Positions 34,101-44,199 of a stretch of 64,000 nucleotides of DNA are shown in pieces. The stretch lies in NCBI RefSeq assembly GCF_026151205.1, contig NC_087080.1, positions 1,318,268-1,382,267 of the forward strand, read 5' to 3'. How positions within the stretch are numbered: position 1 is the first letter of the stretch; each line of letters starts with the position of its first letter. The notes under the pieces are model-generated. The model was given only the letters and a program-made list of their open reading frames with translations, did not search any database and was not told the DNA's origin. The translations under genes were made by a program, and so were the position numbers. The stretch comes from Bolinopsis microptera. Lineage: Eukaryota > Ctenophora > Tentaculata > Lobata > Bolinopsidae.

Positions 34101-35879
34101 GCCAGGTTTGAAACTATTGTACCACCCTCACGCCAGGTTTGAAACTATTGTACCACCCTCACGCCAGGTTTGAAACTATTGTACCACCCTCACGCCAGGT
34201 TTGAAACTATTGTACCACCCTCACGCCAGGTTTGAAACTATTGTACCACCCTCACGCCAGGTTTGAAACTATTGTACCACCCTCACGCCAGGTTTGAAAC
34301 TATTGTACCACCCTCACGCCAGGTTTGAAACTATTGTACCACCCTCACGCCAGGTTTGAAACTATTGTACCACCCTCACGCCAGGTTTGAAACTATTGTA
34401 CCACCCTCACGCCAGGTTTGAAACTATTGTACCACCCTCACGCCAGGTTTGAAACTATTGTACCACCCTCACGCCAGGTTTGAAACTATTGTACCACCCT
34501 CACGCCAGGTTTGAAACTATTGTACCACCCTCACGCCAGGTTTGAAACTATTGTACCACCCTCACGCCAGGTTTGAAACTATTGTACCACCCTCACGCCA
34601 GGTTTGAAACTATTGTACCACCCTCACGCCAGGTTTGAAACTATTGTACCACCCTCACGCCAGGTTTGAAACTATTGTACCACCCTCACGCCAGGTTTGA
34701 AACTATTGTACCACCCTCACGCCAGGTTTGAAACTATTGTACCACCCTCACGCCAGGTTTGAAACTATTGTACCACCCTCACGCCAGGTTTGAAACTATT
34801 GTACCACCCTCACGCCAGGTTTGAAACTATTGTACCACCCTCACGCCAGGTTTGAAACTATTGTACCACCCTCACGCCAGGTTTGAAACTATTGTACCAC
34901 CCTCACGCCAGGTTTGAAACTATTGTACCACCCTCACGCCAGGTTTGAAACTATTGTACCACCCTCACGCCAGGTTTGAAACTATTGTACCACCCTCACG
35001 CCAGGTTTGAAACTATTGTACCACCCTCACGCCAGGTTTGAAACTATTGTACCACCCTCACGCCAGGTTTGAAACTATTGTACCACCCTCACGCCAGGTT
35101 TGAAACTATTGTACCACCCTCACGCCAGGTTTGAAACTATTGTACCACCCTCACGCCAGGTTTGAAACTATTGTACCACCCTCACGCCAGGTTTGAAACT
35201 ATTGTACCACCCTCACGCCAGGTTTGAAACTATTGTACCACCCTCACGCCAGGTTTGAAACTATTGTACCACCCTCACGCCAGGTTTGAAATTATTGTAC
35301 CACCCTCACGCCAGGTTTGAAACTATTGTACCACCCTCACGCCAGGTTTGAATCTATTGTACCACCCTCACGCCAGGTTTGAAACTATTTTACCACCCTC
35401 ACGCCAGGTTTGAATCTCCACAAACAAACAGCACCGATTGTACGGGGTGGACGGAGTTGACTTGCTTGTATGATACGTTTATTCTTGGTGGCCAGCAGGG
35501 TAAAGAAGTGATCATGACACTGGACTGGGTCATCATTAAACCTGGTCACGACAGAAGGAAGATTTTAACGAACGGAGCCACACCAAACGCCTGGAGATAC
35601 CCCTATCCTGAGGATGTTAACCTCCAAATGGAGCTGGAGAGTAAGTTTGCCAACTCTGACCAGGTATCAGAGTCCTTCACCATGTCTATAAGATGGTGTT
35701 TGGTGGGCTACCAGAAGCAAGAAAACCCTGATATTTTAGTGCCGTTGGTGCTGTTGGCGGAGTCGCATTTGGATTGTGTGGGTTTCAGAGTTATACGGGA
35801 CATTACTGTTTACGATAGGGTGGCTGTAGATGCCCAGGTTAAGCTAACTACTGAAGTTGTTCATAATGTAATAATATAA
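28143..35879 (+). CDS. two-domain SnoaL-like (NTF2-fold) protein, 5 exons split by tandem arrays
   Basis: Exons 28143-28311, 30237-30457, 31331-31506, 31686-31904 and 35408-35879 join with matching phases into 418 aa. The first half resembles SnoaL-like/ester-cyclase domains of bacteria: FIEDITYRIWEKGDREFIKETY, PVIALSGNCEGADTIL, NTTDLLEQFPDRTLYPCDILW, GYHSSQLISTKCTYHH, then VKDGVILREWVVSDN and QQLRV. The second half repeats the fold: VAKIYHRAWGPEG, LVKLLYHPHARFE, GWTELTCLYDTFILGG, and MSIRWCLVGYQ. SnoaL-type folds form a cone-shaped pocket for small hydrophobic substrates; the reaction here is unknown. There is no signal peptide, so it is probably cytosolic. The stop at 35877-35879 follows an array-bearing exon end. 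A copy 800 bp downstream reads HNVQF-stop, which may be the older C-terminus. The splice model rests on phase and homology, not on RNA data. Confidence 0.78.
28275..29766 (+). repeat. array of about 32 copies of exon-1 end plus splice donor
   Basis: Each unit contains GTGATACCTGTCCTGTAATAGC followed by TTTATCAG|GTTGTTAT. It thus repeats the last 30-odd coding bases of exon 1 and its 5' splice site. Linkers vary (AAAGGAAACGTACA, CTGTA, CGTTACA, CTTACA), so units are 39-52 bp long. The first donor, at 28312, is assumed in the gene model. Any other would add exon-like repeats and mostly break the frame. Confidence 0.93.
29985..30236 (+). repeat. partial copy of exon-2 start, then a TATAGTAAC array
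   Basis: The acceptor and beginning of exon 2 (CAG|GTAACTGTGAGGGAGCAGACA...AACACTACAG) appear first at 29984-30025. They then dissolve into about 13 copies of TAACTATAG, and appear again intact at 30231 as the real exon. The array therefore seems to have grown between two copies of the exon start. Confidence 0.85.
30700..31336 (+). repeat. five decoy copies of exon-3 acceptor within TATAGTAAC repeats
   Basis: TTGACAG|GTAATAGTACACCGT, the 3' splice site plus first codons of exon 3, occurs about every 75-90 bp near 30882, 30964, 31056, 31148 and 31231. The used copy follows at 31331. Spacers are TAGTAACTATAG and TGTAGTAACTGTTGC repeats. Only the last copy continues into AAGGACGGTGTG, the conserved coding sequence. 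Confidence 0.9.
31905..35407 (+). repeat. intron made of 113 exact-length 31-bp units carrying AG|GT
   Basis: The unit consists of TTTGAAACTATTGTACC followed by ACCCTCACGCCAGG. The span between the first and last AG|G junction is 3503 bp, which is 113 x 31 with no net indel. Variation is limited to a few A/T or A/C changes (GAATCTATT, GAAAATATT, GCAACTATT), and runs of identical units exceed 40. Since 31 is not a multiple of three the array cannot be translated. Splicing from any unit's CAG|GTTTGA to the final CCAG|G restores GCC-AGG-TTT-GAA (A-R-F-E). Confidence 0.97.
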
Positions 35880-36700
35880 TAACTGTAGTAACTATAGTAA
35901 CTGTTGCTATAGTAACTGTTGCTATAATAACTGCTATAGTAACTGCTATAGTAACTGTAGATGCCCAGGTTAAGCTAACTACTGAAGTTGTTCATAATGT
36001 AATAATATAATAACTGTAGTAACTATAGTAACTGTTGCTATAGTAACTGTTGCTATAGTAACTGTTGCTATAGTAACTGTTGCTATAGTAACTGTTATAG
36101 TAACTGTAGATGCTCAGGTTAAGCTAACTACTGAAGTTGTTCATAATGTAATAATATAATAACTGTAGTAACTATAGTAACTGTTGCTATAGTAACTGTT
36201 GCTATAGTAACTGTTGCTATAGTAACTGTAGATGCCCAGGTTAAGCTAACTACTGAAGTTGTTCATAATGTAATAATATAATAACTGTAGTAACTATAGT
36301 AACTGTTGCTATAGTAACTGTTGCTATAGTAACTGTTGCTATAGTAACTGTTGCTATAGTAACTGTTGCTATAGTAACTGTTGCTATAGTAACTGTTGCT
36401 ATAGTAACTGTTGCTATAGTAACTGTTGCTATAGTAACTGTAGATGCCCAGGTTAAGCTAACTACTGAAGTTGTTCATAATGTAATAATATAATAACTGT
36501 AGTAACTATAGTAACTGTTGCTATAGTAACTGTTGCTATAGTAACTGTTGCTATAGTAACTGTTGCTATAGTAACTGTTGCTATAGTAACTGTTGCTATA
36601 GTAACTGTTGCTATAGTAACTGTTGCTATAGTAACTGTTGCTATAGTAACTGTAGATGCTCAGGTTAAGCTAACTACTGAAGTTGTTCATAATGTTCAGT
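35830..36700 (+). repeat. six copies of the gene's 3' coding end separated by ACTGTTGCTATAGTA arrays
   Basis: GTAGATGCCCAGGTTAAGCTAACT...GAAGTTGTTCATAATGT occurs six times between 35826 and 36692. The spacers are TAATAATATAATAACTGTAG plus 2 to 9 copies of a 15-bp TATAGTAACTGTTGC unit. The final copy ends HNVQF-stop instead of HNVII-stop, which I take as the pre-expansion C-terminus. Confidence 0.92.
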
Positions 36701-37132
36701 TTTGACATTTTTCAGAGGCGAGGTTTGTAGAACTTTTGAACAATTGGGATAGGAAATTCAGATGTTTAATATACTTTCGATTTAATTGATATTTTTATGG
36801 GCTGCTGCACTTTACTTGAGTAAATTACAAGTTTTTAATGAACCCAATCGAAACAAAATAATTTGACATTGTATTGAAGATGAAAATGTATAATATATTA
36901 CAGGAATGAAATTTTAAAAGAACTCAGCACAATAAAATCAACATTATACTATTATAGTTGAATTAAAAATAAATAACCATTCGTTATTATCATAGCTTTC
37001 ATTCCCGAATCATAATTTATCCGTGAAGACTTGCCTACTTTAATAGTTCTCACTGACATTATAACTTTAACGTCTCCATTTCTTTCTTTCCAGATTTCAC
37101 CCCCAGCACACGTTTTCTACATTCCTTTCCCT
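36700..37132. other. intergenic AT-rich sequence
   Basis: This lies between the 3' end of the SnoaL-like gene and the convergent 3' end of the large cysteine-repeat gene. No gene is seen. A degraded, out-of-frame trace of the 75-bp peptide repeat continues past the stop, near 37090-37132. Confidence 0.55.
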
Positions 37133-38731
37133 CTATTCCCCCTGGAGCATACGTTTTCTACATTTCTTACCCCCTTTTCCTTCTGGGCACATCACTTGTC
37201 GTTTCTCCACAGAGCCTTGTTTCATACGTTGTCTACAAGCTCTACCCCCTTTTCCTCCTGCACACATCACTTGTCGTTTCTCCACAGCGCCTTGTTTCAT
37301 ACGTTGTCTACAAGCTCTACCCCCTTTTCCTTCTGGGCACATCACTTGTCGTTTCTCCACAGAGCCTTGTTTCATACGTTGTCTACAAGCTCTACCCCCT
37401 TTTCCTTCTGGGCACATCACTTGTCGTTTCTCCACAGAGCCTTGTTTCATACGTTGTCTACAAGCTCTACCCCCTTTTCCTCCTGCACACATCACTTGTC
37501 GTTTCTCCACAGTGCCTTGTTTCATACGTTGTCTACAAGCTCTACCCCCTTTTCCTCCTGCACACATCACTTGTCGTTTCTCCACAGCGCCTTGTTTCAT
37601 ACGTTGTCTACAAGCTCTACCCCCTTTTCCTCCTGCACACATCACTTGTCGTTTCTCCACAGAGCCTTGTTTCATACGTTGTCTACAAGCTCTACCCCCT
37701 TTTCCTCCTGCACACATCACTTGTCGTTTCTCCACAGCGCCTTGTTTAGTACGTTGTCTACAAGCTCTACCCCCTTTTCCTTCTGGGCACATCACTTGTC
37801 GTTTCTCCACAGCGCCTTGTTTCATACGTTGTCTACAAGCTCTACCCCCTTTTCCTTCTGGGCACATCACTTGTCGTTTCTCCACAGAGCCTTGTTTAGT
37901 ACGTTGTCTACAAGCTCTACCCCCTTTTCCTTCTGGGCACATCACTTGTCGTTTCTCCACAGAGCCTTGTTTAGTACGTTGTCTACAAGCTCTACCCCCT
38001 TTTCCTCCTGCACACATCACTTGTCGTTTCTCCACAGCGCCTTGTTTCATACGTTGTCTACAAGCTCTACCCCCTTTTCCTCCTGCACACATCACTTGTC
38101 GTTTCTCCACAGAGCCTTGTTTCATACGTTGTCTACATTTCTTACCCCCTTTTCCTTCTGGGCACATCACTTGTCGTTTCTCCACAGAGCCTTGTTTCAT
38201 ACGTTTTCTACATTTCTTACCCCCTTTTCCTCCTGCACACATCACTTGTCGTTTCTCCACAGAGCCTTGTTTAGTACGTTGTCTACAAGCTCTACCCCCT
38301 TTTCCTTCTGGGCACATCACTTGTCGTTTTTCCACAGCGCCTTGTTTCATATGTTGTTTTCTGCATTTCTTACCTTCTATTCCTTTTTTTCTTGCGCACA
38401 TCATTTGCGCCCTACAAGCTACTGGTCCATCAGCACAGGGAAATTGTCGCTCTTCAACCTGCTCCCGCAACTGCTCTCGCACCTGCTCTACATCTTCTAA
38501 CTGCATTTCTTCCTCAAATAACTCCTCGACACTGAAATGTAATTCATCGTAACACAGCGTATGTGATAACGAGCAATTACAGCTGCAATCACAAATAACC
38601 TTTTTAAAAGTTTTCGACGATAAGAATAACATGACATTCTGTAAAATAAAACCGGATGATTAATAATACCTTGCACCCTGAGCAGAGGATAGTGCTAGGA
38701 GGGTCAGACCCAGAATCACAGTTATCTGCAT
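37133..38731 (-). CDS. large secreted precursor with 16 cationic C-x8-C peptide repeats, 2 exons
   Basis: Exon 1 is 38670-38731 and exon 2 is 37133-38531 (phase AG|T), giving 486 aa. The signal peptide is MQITVILGLTLLALSSAQGA. An acidic segment follows (VEELFEEEMQLEDVEQVREQ), then a diverged unit with PCADGPVAC and MMCARKKGIEGKKC. Next come 16 near-identical 25-residue units: (S/A)VEKRQVMC, PEGKGGRAC or AGGKGGRAC, RQRMKQG. Every unit starts with a dibasic KR before Q and holds two cysteines eight residues apart. This is the layout of a multi-copy peptide precursor: cleavage after KR would free an N-terminal glutamine, able to cyclise, on a basic disulfide loop. Whether it is processed, and whether it is a signalling or antimicrobial peptide, is inference. 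The paralogue at 19606-20643 has two units. The plus-strand open frames across this interval are shadows. Confidence 0.8.
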
Positions 38732-38744
38732 ATCTAAAATACTG

Positions 38745-38985
38745 TCATGTTATCAATTAACAAGGAATTTAACATTCTGTTTCGGTTTGGTAGGTATAAA
38801 TCAACAAAGAATTTAACATTCTGTTTCGGTTTGGTAGGTATCAAAGTATCAATTAACAAGAAATTTTACATTCTGTTTCGGTTTGGTGGGTATAAATTAA
38901 CAACGAACGTAACATTCTGTTTCGGTTTGGTAGGTATAAATTAACAACGAACGTAACATTCTGTTTCGGTTTGGTAGGTGGATAG
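38745..38985. repeat. 47-bp array upstream of the large precursor gene
   Basis: About five units contain TTAACATTCTGTTTCGGTTTGG and TAGGTATAAAT(C/T)AACAA. It starts 14 bp upstream of the start codon of the minus-strand precursor gene, so it occupies its promoter or 5' UTR. Confidence 0.88.
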
Positions 38986-39229
38986 TGTTGATCCTCAGAT
39001 TGTAGTCAAATTAAAAGCTCAGCGGTTAACTCCTATATTACAGGGACAAAAGGAAATCGTGGCATGTACGGGATTGCGATTTTTTTCCATTATTTGCGAC
39101 AAATTTTATATGTCGTCTGTTATAAAAAATGACGAAAAATCGCGGTATCGCGATTTTTGGCCAAAATAATCGCGATTTTCTTTTGTCCCTGCTATATTAC
39201 TGCTAAATTACTGCTAAGTCCGATAAGGT

Positions 39230-41074
39230 ACTTGGTGGTATAAGCTCACTGGTGACAGATAAGGTACTTGCTGGTATCAGCTCACTGGTGACAGATAAGG
39301 TACTTGGTGGTATCAGCTCACTGGTGACAGATAAGGTACTTGCTGGTATCAGCTCACTGGTGACAGATAAGGTACTTGCTGGTATCAGCTCACTGGTGAC
39401 AGATAAGGTACTTGCTGGTATCAGCTCACTGCTGACAGATAAGGTACTTGCTGGTATCAGCTCACTGGTGACAGATAAGGTACTTGCTGGTATCAGCTCA
39501 CTGGTGACAGATAAGTTACTTGGTGGTATCAGCTCACTGGTGACAGATAAGGTACTTGCTGGTATCAGCTCACTGGTGACAGATAAGGTACTTGCTGGTA
39601 TCAGCTCACTGCTGACAGATAAGGTACTTGGTGGTATCAGCTCACTGGTGACAGATAAGGTACTTGCTGGTATCAGCTCACTGGTGACAGATAAGGTACT
39701 TGCTGGTATCAGCTCACTGGTGACAGATAAGGTACTTGCTGGTATCAGCTCACTGGTGACAGATAAGGTACTTGGTGGTATCAGCTCACTGGTGACAGAT
39801 AAGATACTTGCTGGTATCAGCTCACTGGTGACAGATAAGGTACTTGGTGGTATCAGCTCACTGGTGACAGATAAGGTACTTGGTGGTATCAGCTCACTGG
39901 TGACAGATAAGGTACATGCTGGTATCAGCTCACTGGTGACAGATAAGGTACATGCTGGTATCAGCTCACTGGTGACAGATAAGGTACTTGCTGGTATCAG
40001 CTCACTGGTGACAGATAAGGTACTTGGTGGTATCAGCTCACTGCTGACAGATAAGGTACATGCTGGTATCAGCTCACTGGTGACAGATAAGGTACTTGCT
40101 GGTATCAGCTCACTGGTGACAGATAAGGTACTTGCTGGTATCAGCTCACTGGTGACAGATAAGGTACTTGGTGGTATCAGCTCACTGGTGACAGATAAGG
40201 TACTTGGTGGTATCAGCTCACTGGTGACAGATAAGGTACTTGCTGGTATCAGCTCACTGGTGACAGATAAGGTACTTGCTGGTATCAGCTCACTGGTGAC
40301 AGATAAGGTACTTGCTGGTATCAGCTCACTGGTGACAGATAAGGTACTTGCTGGTATCAGCTCACTGGTGACAGATAAGGTACTTGCTGGTATCAGCTCA
40401 CTGGTGACAGATAAGGTACTTGCTGGTATCAGCTCACTGGTGACAGATAAGGTACTTGGTGGTATCAGCTCACTGGTGACAGATAAGGTACTTGGTGGTA
40501 TCAGCTCACTGGTGACAGATAAGGTACTTGCTGGTATCAGCTCACTGGTGACAGATAAGGTACTTGGTGGTATCAGCTCACTGGTGACAGATAAGGTACT
40601 TGCTGGTATCAGCTCACTGCTGACAGATAAGGTACTTGCTGGTATCAGCTCACTGGTGACAGATAAGCTACTTGCTAGTATCAGCTCACTGGTGACAGAT
40701 AAGCTACTTGCTGGTATCAGCTCACTGGTGACAGATAAGCTACTTGCTAGTATCAGCTCACTGGTGACAGATAAGGTACTTGGTGGTATCAGCTCACTGG
40801 TGACAGATAAGGTACTTGCTGGTATCAGCTCACTGGTGACAGATAAGGTACTTGCTGGTATCAGCTCACTGGTGACAGATAAGGTACTTGGTGGTATCAG
40901 CTCACTGGTGACAGATAAGGTACTTGCTGGTATCAGCTCACTGGTGACAGATAAGGTACTTGGTGGTATCAGCTCACTGGTGACAGATAAGGTACTTGCT
41001 GGTATCAGCTCACTGGTGACAGATAAGGTACTTGCTGGTATCAGCTCACTGGTGACAGATAAGGTACAGAAGTT
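39230..41074. repeat. 36-bp minisatellite, 51 units, open in one frame
   Basis: Units consist of GGTGACAGATAAGGTACTTG followed by CTGGTATCAGCTCACT. GGTGACAGAT starts at 39251 and recurs exactly every 36 bp to 41051. One plus-strand frame stays open for 610 codons as VTDKVLAGISSL repeats. Every variable site (GTG/CTG, GTA/CTA/TTA/ATA, CTT/CAT, GCT/GGT, GGT/AGT) changes the amino acid in that frame. No splice signal, signal peptide or non-repeat domain adjoins it. I call it a non-coding array. Confidence 0.9.
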
Positions 41075-41084
41075 ATGGCGCTAA

Positions 41085-42722
41085 AATGTGCTTTATATCG
41101 CGAGAGCAATCTCATGGAAAACTTATCTGGATATAAATGAGCTGGTGGTGGCTGCAGATCTCATTATAAGTTAAATACAGCGTTGAGATATCAAATTTAT
41201 GATTCGCAGAGGCCGACTAAATAAGATTTTAGAGCATAAAATAAAATATTGATCTCGGAAAGTATAAATGAAAATTAAAAACAGGATGAAACTGATCGCA
41301 AGAGAATTTGTAATACGCACACTACACGGTAACTCATTGTTTGCTTGATTAGCACTCTCTGACTCTCCCATTACGGAGAGACGAGCCACGGTTTGCTAAT
41401 AAAATATCTGTGAGCAGGATTCAAGCATATTGATTATTTTCCGCTGGTAGTTTAAGTTTAGTACCTTATTTTATATTATAGTAACCAGTTTAGTAACCAT
41501 GGTAACCAGTTTAGTAACCATGGTAACCAGTACCGGCTCTCTGAGATGAAATTTAGGACAGGTGTAGTACAAGTTTATCTCTGACGAGATAATCTTTACG
41601 GCTCATAGTGTAGAACTTATCAAAACTCAAAAGAGTAAATTGAAATACATGTGGAACAGCACTAGGAGATCAAGTGGTGCCTGCTTTAGTCGTGTAGAAA
41701 TGAAGCAAACTCAATGAACCGTAAAACCGGAAAAGTAACAGGCCTCAAGAAGTTACTTGAGCATTTATAGAAATTACTTTATCGGAATTTTGATTAGGAA
41801 AAGCAAACTCAATAATCCATGTTCCGTGTTTATTATATGATTTGTTGTACTTAAGCCTGATGAGAGACTGTTTATTAGTGGACACTGGACAGTCATTATA
41901 ATTATGTCCTACCAAAGTGAACAGTAATCTGTGACTACCAAATTAATCAGTGATAGCGTAATCCTGTTTAAATAGTGAGGTACAAAAGAAGAGTACGCAC
42001 CTTGCGTTGACAAAAGTAAAAGATATTTCGTATGCCAGGCAAGGTGAGTGTGGTTTTTACACTCGGGAGTACCCACTAAGACTATATAAGAGGGTAATTT
42101 TCTTTACGCTGCCAGACTCTCCCTCCTTGACACGACATCACAGCCCCACAACCCCAGGTAACCTGGTAACCTGGTAACTTGGTAACCAGACTCTCCCTCC
42201 TTGACATTACCCCAAGTTATGTTTTAGTCAGGATGCCGTAAACTTCAATATTCATATAATTACATTGTCTTCACCCCCTGGACTACATCACCATGACAAG
42301 TGCGCGTCCGTAATCACAGAGATTAAACTACCAAAGAGGCAAAGACTAGCCTCGTAAACTTCTTGCTCTAACCAGAGCCATCTCACTTGCAGTAGCGCGC
42401 GACCGCCGCGTCACGCAGTACGCGTAGATTCATGGCTATGTGAAGTAAACTACCAATTTGAGTTCTAGTTTTCACAATTTCAGGTTGGAGTTGGACAGCA
42501 GGTTTACTAATATAACATACACTGTGGGATTAGAGCAGAGGCGTGGTATTTAACCAATTAACTTATTGAATAATTAAGTGACCAACTTCTTGGTGTAATT
42601 TGCAGAAAGAAGAAACGCAAATTAGGTTTGAAATAACCTTGTGAGCTTACAATACTAATAGGGTTTTAATTTTGTGTTGACCAACCCAAATCACAGAAAG
42701 TTCAGTGACCATTTAGCGCATT
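41085..42722. other. intergenic region without recognised gene
   Basis: No open frame with recognisable product. Short GGTAACCTGGTAAC motifs occur near 41485-41530 and 42155-42190, and GACTCTCCCTCCTTGACA is duplicated at 42116 and 42188. Confidence 0.5.
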
Positions 42723-42992
42723 GTTGTAGGTTTATAACCTAACAGGATGCGCGCCGAGTTGGACTCGTCGACGGTACAAATATTTTACGAGTATCAGCCG
42801 TTAAGCGCATCGTTACCACACCAATTTTTTTTCGAGAACAGTATAATATTATGTTATAATTAAATTTAAAGAAATAACGCAAAAATTAACGGGTGATACT
42901 CGTAAAATATTTGTTCCATATATTTAATTAGTTAATTGGACCGTCGACGAGTCCAACTCGGCGCGCGTCCTGGTAGGTTACAAACCTACAAC
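42723..42992. mobile_element. hairpin-type MITE, about 270 bp
   Basis: Two long inverted arms run from both ends: GTTGTAGGTTTATAACCTA, then CAGGATGCGCGCCGAGTTGG, then ACTCGTCGACGGT, then AAATATTTTACGAGTATCA. The right arm matches with few changes except for an added TCCAATTAACTAATTAAATATA stretch. The arms are about 78 and 102 bp around a loop of about 90 bp. No coding capacity, and I see no clear target-site duplication. Confidence 0.75.
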
Positions 42993-43184
42993 ACAAAAAC
43001 CGCTATTCATTAAAACATCCTGCTTCATATTTTTAAGTGGTTGGAACTAAACGACTTTTTGAAAACACAGCCACAGTAAAATTGACAATTGTGGAGTATC
43101 AGTAACCTGGGAAAACAGATAAACATAAAGATGCGGCGGAATGACATGCTAAAAGAGAGCCTGGTGACGACTGTTAACTGTTAT

Positions 43185-43553
43185 ACCTGGTAACCTGGTA
43201 TCCCGGTAACCTGGTAACCTGGTAACCTGGTAATCCCGGTAACCTGGTAACCTGGTTACCTGGTTACCTGGTTACCTGGTTACCTGGTTACCTGATTACC
43301 TGGTTACCTGGTTACCTGGTTACCTGGTTACCTGGTTACCTGGTTACCTGGTTACCTGGTTACCTGGTTACCTGGTTACCTGGTTACCTGGTTACCTGGT
43401 TACCTGGTTACCTGGTTACCTGGTTACCTGGTTACCTGGTTACCTGGTTACCTGGTTACCTGGTTACCTGGTTACCTGGTTACCTGGTTACCTGGTTACC
43501 TGGTTACCTGGTTACCTGGTTACCTGGTTACCTGGTTACCTGGTTACCTGGTA
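43185..43553. repeat. 8-bp GGTAACCT / GGTTACCT array
   Basis: It begins as GGTAACCT units with TCCC interruptions. At about 43253 it switches abruptly to some 37 units of GGTTACCT. Each unit contains the palindrome GGTNACC. The flanks ATGACATGCTAAAAG / ATGAAATGCTAAAAG and GCCTGGTGACGACTGTTAACTGTTAT occur on both sides, so the array sits inside a duplicated segment. Confidence 0.92.
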
Positions 43554-44104
43554 ATGAAATGCTAAAAGCGCCGCCCAGTGGCCTGGTGACGACTGTTAAC
43601 TGTTATATCTGAGCAAGGGACATTAAAATCTCTCTGTTGAGTGACCCTGTAAACCGTGTTTACCAAGAAAACAACAGCACAGCGGGTTCTCTCAAACTTT
43701 AAAAGCTTAGTTCAGTAACCAAGAACATTAGTTTAAAGATAACAATGGGAAGTGAAGAAAACCATTGTTTTCTGTTGCAGTATTGTCGTTACTTTTAAAG
43801 TTCTGTTGTTTTCATGTAACCCGTTTTGTGGCAAGCAAGATTGTTATTGGGGTGGTTTATTTCAATGGTAAACTTTGTGAGGGTGGTCAAGTCTTTAGCC
43901 TTATTAAAGTATTAAAGTATTAAGTAGGAGTGAGATCTTTAGGCTTTGTTTTGGATCCTGGACTTGGAGCGAGAACGTTAGGCTTTGTTTTGGATCCTGG
44001 AGTGAGATTGTTAGGCTTTGTTTTGGAGACTGGTAAGCGTCAGGATCGGCAACAGTAACTTAGTCTGAAAACCCTCAATCGGTAAATAGCAATATAAATG
44101 GGTG

Positions 44105-44199
44105 GGCGACAATTGACCCCTCGACAATTGATCCCTCGACAATTGAATATTGATCCCACGACAATTGACCCCATGACAATTGACCCCCGACAATTGACC
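44105..44199. repeat. degenerate GACAATTGACCCC repeats
   Basis: Six or seven copies of GACAATTGACCCC with TCGA, ATGA or CCGA joints lead directly into the CCCTGA hexamer array, which may have grown from their CCCCTGA end. Confidence 0.8.

Noticed and set aside
20941-35407. CRISPR array (regular repeats with spacers)
   Set aside because: Units are contiguous tandem copies with no unique spacers, the DNA is eukaryotic and no cas gene is present.
37031-38552. Two long plus-strand frames across the cysteine-repeat gene
   Set aside because: Shadows of the 75-bp coding repeat. The minus strand has the signal peptide, matching splice phases, an acidic linker and a paralogue.
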